A DNA stretch of 64,000 nt from Phycisphaerales bacterium. Its GTDB lineage: Bacteria; Planctomycetota; Phycisphaerae; UBA1845; UTPLA1. A program made the translations under genes and the position numbers. Shown here in pieces: positions 55,374 to 64,000 of this stretch. The notes beneath the pieces are model-generated. The model searched no databases and was not told where the DNA came from. It worked only from the letters and a program-made list of their open reading frames with translations. The first letter of the stretch is position 1; each line of letters begins with the position of its first letter. The stretch lies in assembly GCA_022360095.1 (NCBI GenBank), contig JAKSDK010000138.1, positions 1-64,000 on the forward strand, in the 5' to 3' direction.

Positions 55374-56495
55374 CTAGTCGGATGATGCCATCCGACAGAG
55401 AACTTCACAACCCCTTTGTATCATCTCATCCGACGTGGCGTAGCTGATTCGAAAGTGCGTATCACGGCCCGAGAAGATGTTGCCCGGGATCACGAGAACG
55501 TTCTGCTCCGCCGCCGCTTCACAAAACTCAGTTGCGCTTCCGAACCGGTCCGGGATCTCCGCAAACACATAAAAGCCGCCGGACGGCCTGACAAACTTAA
55601 AGCTCGGCTCCAGCAGACCACAAACCAGATCACGCTTTCCGGCGTAGGTTTCGCGGTGAGAGGACACGTCTGTCTCCAACGCGGTCATGGTCGCCCTCTG
55701 GGCCATCGACGGCGCGCAAACGAACGTGTATTGCTGAAACTTGGTCATCTCGAGGATCAGCGGTCCCGGCCCGGCGGCATAGCCCATCCGCCAACCGGTC
55801 AGTCCATAGGTCTTGCCGAAGCCCCGCAGAAGCAACGTGTGTTCCGGCGCGAATGACAACGGACAAGGACTCGGCCCGTCGTAGCAAAGACGGTCATAAA
55901 TTTCGTCGGAGATCAATAACAAGCCGTGCCGCTTCGCGATCTCGGCCGCTGATTTGACCTCGTCCTCCGTCATCACCCGGCCCGTCGGATTGCTCGGTGA
56001 GTTGATCAACAGCACCTTGGTCCGCGGAGTGATGGCGGCCTCAACTCGATCGGGGTTGAATCGATAATCCGGATAGGAGTCGACCGGCACCGGCGTGCCC
56101 CCGGCCATACTGACAAGTTGAAGGTAAGAGACGAAATAGGGGTCGAGAAACACGACCTCATCACCAGGCTCCACCATGGTCAACAGGGCCAGCGTCAATC
56201 CGCCAGATACGCCCGCCGTGATGAGCACGGACGGCTCCCAGTCAAATTGCTGATGGATTTCGTTGGCGATCCGGTTGCGCAGATCGGGGAGACCGGCACT
56301 TGGGGTATATCGGTTGTGACCATCCCGGATGGCTTGAATAGCGGCCTGCTTGACCGGCTCAGGCGCATCGTAATCCGGCTGGCCGATCGATAGATCGCAA
56401 GGGTCCTTGAGTTGACTCGCAATCTCGAAGAATTTACGGATGCCGGAAAACTCGACCTTGCCGGTCCGGGAGGCGAATAATTTGGTCAGATCCAT
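55374..56495 (-). CDS. class I/II aminotransferase (PLP)
   Basis: Encodes 373 residues. Conserved: SIGQPDYDAP, INSPSNPTGRVMTEDE, SDEIYDRLCYDG and the PLP-lysine in RGFGKTYGLTGWRMGY near residue 230. The family includes aspartate, tyrosine and related aminotransferases; substrate specificity cannot be read off. Its stop TAG overlaps the frame of the lipoprotein downstream by one base, so the genes are tightly linked. The upstream gene (small basic protein) ends 46 bases before its start. Confidence 0.9.
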   Translation of the reverse strand: MDLTKLFASRTGKVEFSGIRKFFEIASQLKDPCDLSIGQPDYDAPEPVKQAAIQAIRDGHNRYTPSAGLPDLRNRIANEIHQQFDWEPSVLITAGVSGGLTLALLTMVEPGDEVVFLDPYFVSYLQLVSMAGGTPVPVDSYPDYRFNPDRVEAAITPRTKVLLINSPSNPTGRVMTEDEVKSAAEIAKRHGLLLISDEIYDRLCYDGPSPCPLSFAPEHTLLLRGFGKTYGLTGWRMGYAAGPGPLILEMTKFQQYTFVCAPSMAQRATMTALETDVSSHRETYAGKRDLVCGLLEPSFKFVRPSGGFYVFAEIPDRFGSATEFCEAAAEQNVLVIPGNIFSGRDTHFRISYATSDEMIQRGCEVLCRMASSD

Positions 56496-56540
56496 GACAG
56501 GTGACTATCGCGGCGCGCACACGGCGAGCATGACATCCGG

Positions 56541-56774
56541 CTACTTCTTCTCCGCGTCCTTGCCTTCTTCTTCGGACTCAGGTCCCTTCTTCTTCTTGCT
56601 CTTGCCGCCGACTTCCACTTTGCGATGAGCGACCTTCGGCAAGCCGACCGGACGATCCTTCGACTCGTCAAATTTCTCCTCTTCGACAAGTTGCTTGATG
56701 CGTTCCGCCCGCGTCAGAACATTCCGGTGCCTGAACAGCGAACCTTTGACTTTCAGCGAACGATCCATTGACAT
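56541..56774 (-). CDS. small basic protein of PVC bacteria
   Basis: 77 residues from ATG 56774 (GAGGAG 9 bases before; M26 in frame is alternative). The start MSMDRSLKVKGSLFRHRNVL and the repeated LTRAERIKQL, KDRPVGLPKVAHRK match the TIGR04137-like small basic protein found in Planctomycetes, Verrucomicrobia and Chlamydiae. The C-terminal half is Lys/Glu-rich (KSKKKKGPESEEEGKDAEKK). It is probably RNA- or ribosome-associated; the function is not established. It is followed closely by a 336-residue protein with a KA-rich coiled coil. Confidence 0.85.
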   Translation of the reverse strand: MSMDRSLKVKGSLFRHRNVLTRAERIKQLVEEEKFDESKDRPVGLPKVAHRKVEVGGKSKKKKGPESEEEGKDAEKK

Positions 56775-56794
56775 GACCAACAACTCCTCGGCGA

Positions 56795-57805
56795 TCAAGC
56801 CGGTTTGCCCGATGTCGCTTGTGCGTAACTCACGAAGTAACACCCCTTGAATTGGTAGCGACCACCGGACTTACGATACAATTTACCTAATTCCTCGACT
56901 TTCCTCCGGAAAGCTTCGCGTTGCTTCCTGTTGTCGTTCGCAGGCGAAAATCCCTTCGACGCATAAAGCGAGAATCCCTTCGGAGACCGCCGTGCAAACG
57001 TCTTGATGTTCTGCTTCGCCAGGAACCTGCGAACATCGTCCAACTCCTTCTTTAGGTCCTCACCGCTTTGCTCTCGCGTGATCCTGAAGAACTCGACCGC
57101 CAAATAGTTGGCCTTTGCGGCTTCCGGCGTCCGCGGCGGACCATCGGATTCGATGCTCACCGGCTGATTTGCCATCGCCGAGGGGCCTCGTGTCGGAGGC
57201 GGCCTCAGCAGCATCGACAAATCAGGGTCTTCAGCGGATGCCGACGCTTCCCCAACGGACTCCCGGTTTGAATCGTTCGAATCCGCAACCATTCCGCCGT
57301 CAGGCGAGCCCTTTGTCATGGCCGCCAATTCCGACGGGCCCCACGGCCCCACCGACCGGTGACCCAACGAATAGCTGCCCAAGAGCAACACGCAGAAAAC
57401 CGCAGCCACGGCGACACATGCCGCGGAATTCAAAGAAATCACAAGACGACCCGCCACGAAACGAAACAGGGGAGCCTTCGCTCCGGGTTCGCCCTGGGCG
57501 GCAACCACATCCGCGACCGCTTTCTTAGCCGCTTCTCGTGCCGCGGCCTTGGCGGCCTTCTTGGCCGCCTTTTTGGCATACTTCGCTTCCAGCCTCTCGC
57601 GCTTAGCTCGCTCCGCCTCATTCCGAACGGCCCGCTGTGCGGCAAGCTCAGCCGCGGCCTCCTCTTCCGTCAGCGCTTCCGCCACCATCAGCGGCGGCTC
57701 AGACTGGCGACGCCTCCACCCGAAAAGACCACCGGATTTCTTCTCGTAACTCTGAATCGGTGGCGTCTTGTTGAGGACCTCGAAAAGGCTCCGTCGATTT
57801 CTCAT
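56795..57805 (-). CDS. membrane protein with KA-rich coiled coil, unknown
   Basis: 336 residues from the ATG at 57805 (the 57877 start adds 24 residues with no support). N-terminal cytoplasmic part, then a long Ala/Lys-rich helix (YAKKAAKKAAKAAAREAAKK near residue 80), one membrane helix near 132-155 (VAVAAVFCVLLLGSYSLG), then a C-terminal domain ending in GRYQFKGCYFVSYAQ. The last domain has a helix-turn pattern (LDDVRRFLAKQNIKTFARRSPKGFSLYA) seen in other planctomycete hypotheticals. It precedes the small basic protein by 20 bases, so they are likely co-expressed. No function is assigned. Confidence 0.7.
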   Translation of the reverse strand: MRNRRSLFEVLNKTPPIQSYEKKSGGLFGWRRRQSEPPLMVAEALTEEEAAAELAAQRAVRNEAERAKRERLEAKYAKKAAKKAAKAAAREAAKKAVADVVAAQGEPGAKAPLFRFVAGRLVISLNSAACVAVAAVFCVLLLGSYSLGHRSVGPWGPSELAAMTKGSPDGGMVADSNDSNRESVGEASASAEDPDLSMLLRPPPTRGPSAMANQPVSIESDGPPRTPEAAKANYLAVEFFRITREQSGEDLKKELDDVRRFLAKQNIKTFARRSPKGFSLYASKGFSPANDNRKQREAFRRKVEELGKLYRKSGGRYQFKGCYFVSYAQATSGKPA

Positions 57806-57979
57806 GCCTTGGTTCCCTAGGCGACTTCCACCGCGATTCCCATTCGCAGCCCGGATCGTCGGTGCCGAGTTCAGCATTCGACAACCACTTAGGATAACCG
57901 GTTTTGAGATGATTTCAACGCTAACCCGACAGCGGAAATCCTGGTGGGCCGAGAAGCCACGAAATCGCAGACAGGGCAG

Positions 57980-58486
57980 TTATTCCTTTCCCTGTTCCTG
58001 TTTCATCATCTTCGCCAAACGATTCTCGACCAGAAACAGGTTGGATTCTCCTGCCATTTCGACCATCTGAAGCAATTCCGACATGGAAGACACCTCTTCC
58101 ACTTGCTCATCAACATACCATTGCAGGAAACTCCGGGTCGCGTAGTCCTTCTCTGATTCCGCGAGGCTCACCAGATCGTTGATTTGCCGAGTCACGGTCT
58201 TCTCGCTCTCCAACGCGGCCTCCACCATGGACCGGGCGGAGCCGTACTCCGACCTGGGCGTATCCACGCCGCTCAAAACGACCTTTCCCCCGACGTCTTG
58301 CAGGTATCCAGTGATCTTCATGGCATGTTCGCGCTCTTCGTCGGACTGCTGAACGAAACGTTCACCGAAAATCTTGAGTCCCATATCGTCAAGCTCAAAC
58401 GCCATGGCCAAGTAGGCAAACGAAGTATTCAATTCATTCGCAACCTGTTTGTTCAACGCGCTGTTCATTTGTTCGGAGATCATCAT
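57980..58486 (-). CDS. ftnA: ferritin
   Basis: Encodes 168 residues, normal length. Non-haem ferritin with the ferroxidase ligands in NELNTSFAYLAMAFELDDMG, QQSDEEREHAMKITGYL and LQWYVDEQVEEVSSM. GAGGTGG precedes the ATG. It oxidises Fe2+ and stores iron in a 24-mer shell. No Fur box was identified, and it appears monocistronic. Confidence 0.93.
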   Translation of the reverse strand: MMISEQMNSALNKQVANELNTSFAYLAMAFELDDMGLKIFGERFVQQSDEEREHAMKITGYLQDVGGKVVLSGVDTPRSEYGSARSMVEAALESEKTVTRQINDLVSLAESEKDYATRSFLQWYVDEQVEEVSSMSELLQMVEMAGESNLFLVENRLAKMMKQEQGKE

Positions 58487-58618
58487 GTTGAGCCACCTCT
58501 TTCGGTATCGTACAGGCTAAAGAACCGAGGGAAATCGACGCATTATGACCATCCTAGTGCAACTCCGCCCCATTCTTCAATGACCTTCTCCGCAGAGCGG
58601 CAAAGTTGAGAACGAGTT

Positions 58619-59530
58619 TCAATCCGATGACACGGAACCGTCCTTCCGGCTCCACAGACCGCGAAGAACGTCCAGGCTGATCGCCACGAGAATGAGTACC
58701 GTTCCGTAGAAAAAATAGCGCGTCAACGGCTCGCGGAAGGCCAGCCACTCGACGAACACCGTGATCAGAAAGCTGCCGTTGACCACAATCATCGCCCGAG
58801 TCGCTTCATATCGGGCCAGCACGAGATAGATCAGCAAATAGTTCACATAGCAGGTCACCCCCGTGATGTATGCGAAGCCGGCCCAGGCCGTCCACCGTGC
58901 GGCGCGGATGTCGAGCTGATGAAGATCGAAACACACAAACGGCGTGTGCAAAAGAGTCCCCAACAAGAAAACGGCGGTCAACGTCTTGAGCGCACCGAAG
59001 CGACTGATCAACGGCTTGCTAAGAACGACGAACAAGGCCCAGGAGACGATGGCCAAAAGGAGAAGCAAGTCTCCCACGAGCGTGCCACCGGTCCACGCGC
59101 AACCGAGACGAAAGGACGGCCAAATGACACATCCGGCCCCCGCTGCGGCGAGCAAGGCGGCCACCAACATCAAATGGTTGTACGTCGTCTTGCGAAACAG
59201 CAATGAAATCCAGAAAACCAGCACCGGAGCCAGGGCGTAAAACAGGCCCGCATGACTGGCGTTGGCCTTCTTGATCCCGACGAGAAAACCATACTGATTG
59301 ATCGGCACGCAGATCAGTGCCAAACCGATCAGCATGGGCAGATCTTCACGGCGAAAGTCGAGTCGCTTCTTCCGGCATCGAAGCGTGAGCCATAGCAGGA
59401 AACCCGCCGAGCCGAACCGGAACCACGCCATCGTCATCGGCGGAAATCCATCCAAAGCCATCCTCGCGGCAATGGGCGTAACCCCCGCGATCATGGTAAT
59501 CAGCGCGAGCAGACAAAAAACGCGAATCAT
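58619..59530 (-). CDS. EamA/DMT family exporter
   Basis: Encodes 303 residues with about ten hydrophobic helices in two EamA halves: MIAGVTPIAARMALDGFPPMTMAWFRF at the start, and a second half opening with GDLLLLLAIVSWALFVVLSKPL. Ends with a basic/Ser tail (WSRKDGSVSSD). Exports metabolites or drugs; substrate unknown. It stands alone, about 130 bases from ferritin and about 100 from the small membrane protein upstream. Confidence 0.9.
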   Translation of the reverse strand: MIRVFCLLALITMIAGVTPIAARMALDGFPPMTMAWFRFGSAGFLLWLTLRCRKKRLDFRREDLPMLIGLALICVPINQYGFLVGIKKANASHAGLFYALAPVLVFWISLLFRKTTYNHLMLVAALLAAAGAGCVIWPSFRLGCAWTGGTLVGDLLLLLAIVSWALFVVLSKPLISRFGALKTLTAVFLLGTLLHTPFVCFDLHQLDIRAARWTAWAGFAYITGVTCYVNYLLIYLVLARYEATRAMIVVNGSFLITVFVEWLAFREPLTRYFFYGTVLILVAISLDVLRGLWSRKDGSVSSD

Positions 59531-59630
59531 GATCGGGCCAGCGTAGTGACAGATCGTTCATCGCAAAAGGGCTCAGCGGAGGCAAGTGTGCCCCTTGTCA
59601 CACATCCTTGGAGGAAAAGGTCGGAGATCC

Positions 59631-59993
59631 TCATGGAATTTGTGAACTCTGGGGATCGCCCACGCTCACGACCTCAAACCCACCCGGGCGCATAGGCCTG
59701 GCGCTACGTTTCCGTGCCAGCACCGTATAGGGAAATTCGCCAATAACTCGTGTCGCCCAACAAGACAGGATATACAGCAGAAAAATGTAGATCGCAATAA
59801 TAGCGAGCTTGATGAGCGCATAGAATCTGGAGGCTGGGAGATTACCCGTTAACAGCGGCATGATCATCAACAGGATGAAACTGATGCAAACAAGAATGAG
59901 TCTTCGCCATCGCACCCGCGGCGCCAGAGCCCTGCTCTCTAACAGTCGTGAATACGGGCGTCGATCATCCGTATTTTCCTCTTTTTGTGTCAT
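59631..59993 (-). CDS. small two-helix membrane protein coupled to coiled-coil gene
   Basis: Encodes 120 residues: a basic N-terminus, two membrane helices (LILVCISFILLMIMPLLTG and LIKLAIIAIYIFLLYILS), then a short C-terminal part. ATG at 59993 overlaps the stop of 59990-61894 as ATGA. No family recognised. The coupling suggests it is a membrane partner of the coiled-coil protein. Confidence 0.75.
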   Translation of the reverse strand: MTQKEENTDDRRPYSRLLESRALAPRVRWRRLILVCISFILLMIMPLLTGNLPASRFYALIKLAIIAIYIFLLYILSCWATRVIGEFPYTVLARKRSARPMRPGGFEVVSVGDPQSSQIP

Positions 59994-61894
59994 TCCGCGA
60001 TTCCCGCAGCGTCACGCAGCGTCTTGCGGTGCTTCTCGCAGTCGCTCGGATGCACGCTGCACAATAGCTCGAAATATGGATGATTCTTAAAGAACTGTTC
60101 GCTATTCATTAGATCGAAGCCGACGTAACCGGCATGCCGTGCTTCGCGTATTTGATTGGCGATTTCCTCGATGCGCTCGGCAACGTCGTCCTTTGATAAT
60201 CTTGATCCGCATTCCTGCTCAAACGCCGTCCTCACGGCCATGATCTCCGCCTTCGTGATCAACATGACGGGTGTATAATTCGGATGCATGAATAGATCTG
60301 CTACAATACGCTCTGCTTTTAACAGTCCGTCATTTGCATCCTCGTGCCACTTTGAGATCTTTTGCTGCTTGTTGCTGCTCTTGTCGCGATTAAGGCATTT
60401 GGCCATTTCAAGACAACAAGTGGCTCGCTCAAGCCAAGTGTGTGCCTTGTTATTGTTCTTGACGGCGTGTGCTCTTGCATGGCTCTCGATTGGCGCTTTC
60501 TCCATAATTTCCTCTGCCTTTTCGACGGCGTCGAGCCTGATAGTGAGGGACTCTAACTTTTCCTTCGCTTTCGCCGCGGCTATTTGCGCCCGCTCAAGAA
60601 TTATGACGGCCAGATTGCTATACGGCCTCACAAAACTCCCGTGCTTCCTCGCGTATTCAAAGTATTCCTCGGCCTCATCCAGCAATACACTTCGCTCATC
60701 ACCCGATTGCTCCATGTATCGCCTAAAAACCAACATTCCTTTCAGGTTCGCCAAGTAGGCATCAAATCGCTGATATCTTTCTCTGCGAAGTCCATCGACG
60801 GAGCCCAGGTCAAATTCTTGAGCTTCTGCAATCATGGTCTCGACTTCGCTGACTCGACCGCCTGCGGGTATATCTCTCAGGCATCGATTGTACCCGACGA
60901 CGCAGTCATGGATCATGGCGAGGTACGTCAATTCGGCGGCTTGGGCGGACTCGACATTGCCGGTTACCTTTGCCGCCCTCAACTCCTTGATTAGTGCTAC
61001 ATTCTCACTCACTGATTCGAGACCCAAGTCATCCGGCGTATGAAGCGCTGCGTTGATTAGAACGGACTCGTACTGCCGAATCATTCTCGTAATGGCCGTC
61101 GCGCGCATCCGAATGACAACCGCGTCCAATTGGTCTAACTTTACATTGATTTTTTCAGCAACAGTGACTTCAAGATCGGTCACCTTAGACTCCACGTCGG
61201 CGAGTCTATCTGTTGCCCGACCATACTTAAGCTTCAGGTCGGACTTGATTTCATGGTCCGCCTTGGACACGGCGACTGACAATTTTCCAAGTTCCTTGTC
61301 AACATTGCCTACGCGGGTGTCCATCTGTGCCCCCAAACCCTGTGCTTTCTTGTCAATCGAATCTCGCAGCTTGACAAGGTCTTCCTCGCGAATCTTTGTC
61401 AAATCCGCGGAGATAGCGTCCTGATTCGACCGAATGTCCGCTTCAAGCTTATCAGCGCGAGCTTTGACATCATTGGCCTCCTTGTCCACTCTCCTGGTAT
61501 CAATTGCCCGAAAAAACAAGCCGGCACCTGCCAAGGTCAACAGACCCAACACAAGAACGGTGACACCGTTAAACACCATTTTCTCCAAGAGGTCCCCACG
61601 TTCTTGAACCAGTTCGACTTGCTCTACGTTCGCCTTCCTCGAAAACGTCGCATCAAGTTCTTTGACTCTAGCCGTGAGTTCGTCGATCCGAGCCTCAAAA
61701 CTCTCCACCGTATTCTTGTGTGCCTGCAGACCAAATTTTGCGTCATCCACGTATTGGGTTAGGGATGACCTCAGTCCATTGAGATCTTCTACCTTCGGAA
61801 GACCAGCGACTTTGGCGCGCAATTCGTTAATTTGAATACGATTTTCTACATTTTGAGTCTGAAATGAATCCTCGACTCGTCGTTGATCAGACAT
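59990..61894 (-). CDS. membrane-anchored coiled-coil protein, unknown function
   Basis: 634 residues from ATG 61894; GGGGAG lies 8 bases before it. N-terminal coiled coil (about 20-100), a single membrane helix at about 106-130 (VTVLVLGLLTLAGAGLFFRA), a second coiled coil with Glu/Lys/Asp heptads (about 131-265), then a large helical C-terminal region with TPR-like pairs (VETMIAEAQEFDLG, DERSVLLDEAEEYFEYARKH). Not recognised. Codon usage and the AT-richer look differ from the neighbours, so transfer is possible. It is co-translated with 59631. Confidence 0.7.
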   Translation of the reverse strand: MSDQRRVEDSFQTQNVENRIQINELRAKVAGLPKVEDLNGLRSSLTQYVDDAKFGLQAHKNTVESFEARIDELTARVKELDATFSRKANVEQVELVQERGDLLEKMVFNGVTVLVLGLLTLAGAGLFFRAIDTRRVDKEANDVKARADKLEADIRSNQDAISADLTKIREEDLVKLRDSIDKKAQGLGAQMDTRVGNVDKELGKLSVAVSKADHEIKSDLKLKYGRATDRLADVESKVTDLEVTVAEKINVKLDQLDAVVIRMRATAITRMIRQYESVLINAALHTPDDLGLESVSENVALIKELRAAKVTGNVESAQAAELTYLAMIHDCVVGYNRCLRDIPAGGRVSEVETMIAEAQEFDLGSVDGLRRERYQRFDAYLANLKGMLVFRRYMEQSGDERSVLLDEAEEYFEYARKHGSFVRPYSNLAVIILERAQIAAAKAKEKLESLTIRLDAVEKAEEIMEKAPIESHARAHAVKNNNKAHTWLERATCCLEMAKCLNRDKSSNKQQKISKWHEDANDGLLKAERIVADLFMHPNYTPVMLITKAEIMAVRTAFEQECGSRLSKDDVAERIEEIANQIREARHAGYVGFDLMNSEQFFKNHPYFELLCSVHPSDCEKHRKTLRDAAGIAE

Positions 61895-62542
61895 GGTTTT
61901 AACTCCCCAACCCTACGCGACCGTTTACACCGATGGCACGCGACTATGCCGGGAAATCTAACCGCATCAAATAAGCCGATCAACACACGACTATCCAATG
62001 GTGCGCCAATAGATGACACACCATAAATCTTCTCTAATGAGTTGTCCGACTTAGCCCCCAATGCCCCCGGACCAAATCGTTCAAGGTATGCCCTTGTGAA
62101 ATTTGGCATCCGCGCTACGGATCCTTCCTTATGCCCAATACGACTTTCAGAGTATTTTGCACACCAATGGTTCGCCGGTTCTTTCGCCCAAGTAGGCAAT
62201 AGATGCCTGTTAAGCAGCGCCGTGGTCAGAAGTTGGGGTTGACGCTGGGCTGGGGTTCTTATAAAAATCTCAGGCGGTGTTGCCCGAGTGGCGTGGGGTT
62301 TCGGGGCTCAGAGAGAGGCCGTGAGCGATTGGGCGGTTCAGTCGCGCTCGCGGTGGCGATACCCTGCCAGAGGCAGCCCGATACCGAGAAATCAGGAGCC
62401 GGTAGGGAACCCCTTGGCACGGCCCGTCCAAGGCTGTTGACATGGGCGAAGCGCCGGTGCCTCATAGTAGTTTTCGGCATCAACCGATGGCATTCGCTTG
62501 CGGTGAAGGCTTGGTTCTTAATTCGCGAGGCGCAGAACGCTC
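61895..62542. other. 650-base gap with possible structured leader
   Basis: No confident gene. A 117-codon minus frame (61846-62199) overlaps the 59990 start and shows no motif. Toward the ABC start, hairpins CTGCC-AGA-GGCAG (62364-62376) and CCTTGG-CCAAGG (62412-62433) lie in a GC-rich stretch. A 152-codon plus frame here runs into the ABC gene in another frame and is rejected. Confidence 0.45.
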
Positions 62543-63514
62543 ATGATCCGAGTGCAGAACCTGACAAAACTCTACGGCGACCGAAAAGCGGTCGATGGCA
62601 TCTCATTTCACATCGAAGAAGGCGAAATCGTCGGCTTCCTGGGCCCGAACGGCGCCGGTAAGACGACCACGCTGCGAATCCTGACCTGCTACATGCCCGC
62701 AACGTCCGGCGCAGCCTCGATCGGGGGACGCGACGTTTTCAACAATTCGATGGCCGTCCGACGAATCGTCGGCTATCTGCCCGAGAACGCCCCACTGGAT
62801 GGGAACATGCGAGCCCGGGAGTATTTGAGCTTCCGCGGCAAGATTCGCGGCCTGAATCGGCCCGATCGTGAAGCGGCCATCAAGCGCGTGACCGATCAAT
62901 GCTGGCTAGGCGATTTCATCGACCGGCCGATTCACCAGTTGAGCAAAGGGATGCGGCAACGAGTCGGCTTGTCCGACGCTCTGCTGCATGATCCGAAGGT
63001 GCTGATTCTGGACGAGCCGACGGTTGGCCTCGACCCGGGCCAAATCCGGGAAACGCGAAACCTGATTCACGAATTGGCCAAGCGACACACGGTCCTGCTG
63101 TCGAGCCATATCCTGCCGGAAGTCGAAGCGACCTGCGAGCGGACAATCATCATCGCAGGTGGAAAGATCGTGGCGTCGGGCTCACCTGAAGAACTGAAGA
63201 AACGTATCCGCGAAGGTTCGCGTCTGATTCTTGAAGTCGCAGGCCCGCCCGACGAGGTTAAGAAAACGGTCTCGGGTGAAAAAGGCATCCAAAGCGTCGA
63301 GTGCGTGGCATCGGACAACGGCTGGCACCGGTTGACGATCGAGACGCAGAAAAACGTCGATCCCAGAGAGGAGGTCTACAAGATCGTGAAGCAGAAGAAT
63401 TGGTCGCTTCGCGAGCTTCGACTCGAGCAAGGCAGTCTTGAGGAGTTCTTCGTCCGAATCACAGCGGAGCAGGCCGCGAAGCAAAGGTCTTCGAAACAGG
63501 AGGTGCGGTCATGA
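62543..63514 (+). CDS. ABC transporter ATP-binding protein (GldA-like)
   Basis: Encodes 323 residues. Walker A GPNGAGKTT, signature LSKGMRQRVGLSDALL, Walker B VLILDEPT, switch His in LLSSHILPE. The long C-terminal extension (about 230-323) is typical of ABC-2-type exporters such as GldA/NatA. Its stop overlaps the next ATG as ATGA. The exporter partner follows. Candidate roles: gliding/envelope transport or polysaccharide export. A micro-frame ends in its ATG, but no promoter was defined. Confidence 0.93.
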   Translation: MIRVQNLTKLYGDRKAVDGISFHIEEGEIVGFLGPNGAGKTTTLRILTCYMPATSGAASIGGRDVFNNSMAVRRIVGYLPENAPLDGNMRAREYLSFRGKIRGLNRPDREAAIKRVTDQCWLGDFIDRPIHQLSKGMRQRVGLSDALLHDPKVLILDEPTVGLDPGQIRETRNLIHELAKRHTVLLSSHILPEVEATCERTIIIAGGKIVASGSPEELKKRIREGSRLILEVAGPPDEVKKTVSGEKGIQSVECVASDNGWHRLTIETQKNVDPREEVYKIVKQKNWSLRELRLEQGSLEEFFVRITAEQAAKQRSSKQEVRS

Positions 63515-64000
63515 TCCGGCGTGTCACGGCTTTGATTCAACGGGAACTCGTGGCGAACTTCTTGTCGCCGATCGCTTATATCGTGGCAGCGCTCTTCCTG
63601 GTGGCGACGGCGCTTTTTTTCATGCCGTTGACCCTGGTCGAGGGGGGAGAGGCGTCGATGCGAGTCACGCTCGACTGGATGGCGATGGCCGTACTCGTCT
63701 TTACGATCCCGCTGCTGACGATGCGCACCCTTGCAGACGAGTTTGCGACCGGCACGATCGAGACGCTGATGACGGCGCCGGTCGCTGATTTTGAAGTGGT
63801 CTTGGGCAAGTTTTTCGGTGTTCTCATCTTCTACCTGGCCCTGCTTCTGACCACCGTGGTTCACGTTTTCCTGCTCCTTAAATACGGTGCTCAGGATGTC
63901 ACGGTCGTGCTCTACAGCTATCTCGGCATGATCCTGCTCGGCGGGCTGTACATTTCGATGGGCATCTTCGCGAGCTCGCTGACTCGGTATCAGTTGCTCG
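63511..64000 (+). CDS. ABC-2 type transporter permease, cut by window edge
   Basis: At least 163 codons from ATG 63511 (AGGAGG 8 bases before; ATGA overlap with the ATPase stop). It starts MIRRVTALIQRELVANFLS and has several membrane helices, including YIVAALFLVATALFFMPLTL and VVLGKFFGVLIFYLALLLTT. It matches the GldF-type permease of a Gld/ABC-2 exporter. The C-terminus and any third component lie beyond the window. Confidence 0.88.
   Translation, partial: MIRRVTALIQRELVANFLSPIAYIVAALFLVATALFFMPLTLVEGGEASMRVTLDWMAMAVLVFTIPLLTMRTLADEFATGTIETLMTAPVADFEVVLGKFFGVLIFYLALLLTTVVHVFLLLKYGAQDVTVVLYSYLGMILLGGLYISMGIFASSLTRYQLL

Noticed and set aside
61846-62199. 117-codon minus frame before the coiled-coil gene
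   Set aside because: Overlaps a gene start with a good ribosome site, no motif, odd composition.
62277-62300. GCCCGAGTGG resembling a tRNA-Ser/Leu D-arm
   Set aside because: No acceptor stem, anticodon arm or T-arm can be built around it.
62203-62661. 152-codon plus frame overlapping the ABC start
   Set aside because: Out of frame with the ABC gene, shadow-like Arg-rich composition.

Overview
The window looks like a chromosomal piece of a planctomycete, possibly a Phycisphaerae-like lineage. The evidence is a small basic protein of the type restricted to Planctomycetes, Verrucomicrobia and Chlamydiae, two ECF sigma factor/Ser-Thr kinase pairs with large periplasmic or TPR extensions, a secreted Ig-dockerin protein, an RHS giant, a long IleRS of the eukaryote-like type, moderately high GC, and many lipoprotein-type hypotheticals. 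The lineage is an inference from gene content; no rRNA or tRNA gene was found.

Layout. 1-4608 is the C-terminal-truncated (window edge) RHS/YD-repeat gene on the minus strand, followed upstream by a beta-propeller-like lipoprotein (4904-5944). 6229-9191 is a translationally coupled kinase/sigma pair, divergent from a secreted dockerin protein (9468-11579). 11664-12890 is a serine hydrolase. 13011-17196 is a four-gene beta-oxidation set (two crotonases, 3-hydroxyacyl-CoA dehydrogenase, thiolase) resembling the lower phenylacetate route, followed by a DUF547 lipoprotein. 18106-24331 holds an ACT protein, a Gfo/Idh-like protein, rplM-rpsI, two related alpha/beta hydrolases around purN, and a methyltransferase. 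24409-27819 is ileS. 27927-28589 is a REP/RAYT-type mobile unit with a frameshifted transposase and three mirror-image hairpins per side. 28709-30214 is a MATE transporter, and 30.2-31.1 kb holds several unlisted-size small ORFs and a strong terminator.

31302-34057 is a second coupled sigma/kinase pair whose kinase overlaps a convergent secreted protein. 34.5-35.4 kb is mostly non-coding and contains a 120-bp element with 14-bp perfect inverted ends. 35426-39516 holds an HDOD protein, a REC-HK-REC hybrid kinase and an EboB-like TatD hydrolase. 39704-42307 is a cystathionine beta-synthase/gamma-lyase pair (reverse transsulfuration). 42343-52892 is the minus-strand rpoB-(GNAT-like)-rpoC-rpsL-rpsG cluster, with an unusual extra gene between rpoB and rpoC. 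53250-59530 carries a PAS kinase, lipoprotein, aminotransferase, small basic protein, ferritin and DMT exporter. 59631-61894 is an unrecognised coupled pair (membrane-anchored coiled-coil plus small membrane protein). 62543-64000 begins a Gld-type ABC exporter.

The observations most worth a second look are the palindromic repeat that encodes an in-frame insert inside the first kinase domain, the RAYT unit, the gene between rpoB and rpoC, the 120-bp inverted-end element, and the 59.6-61.9 kb membrane pair. All calls were made by reading the sequence; no database search was run.
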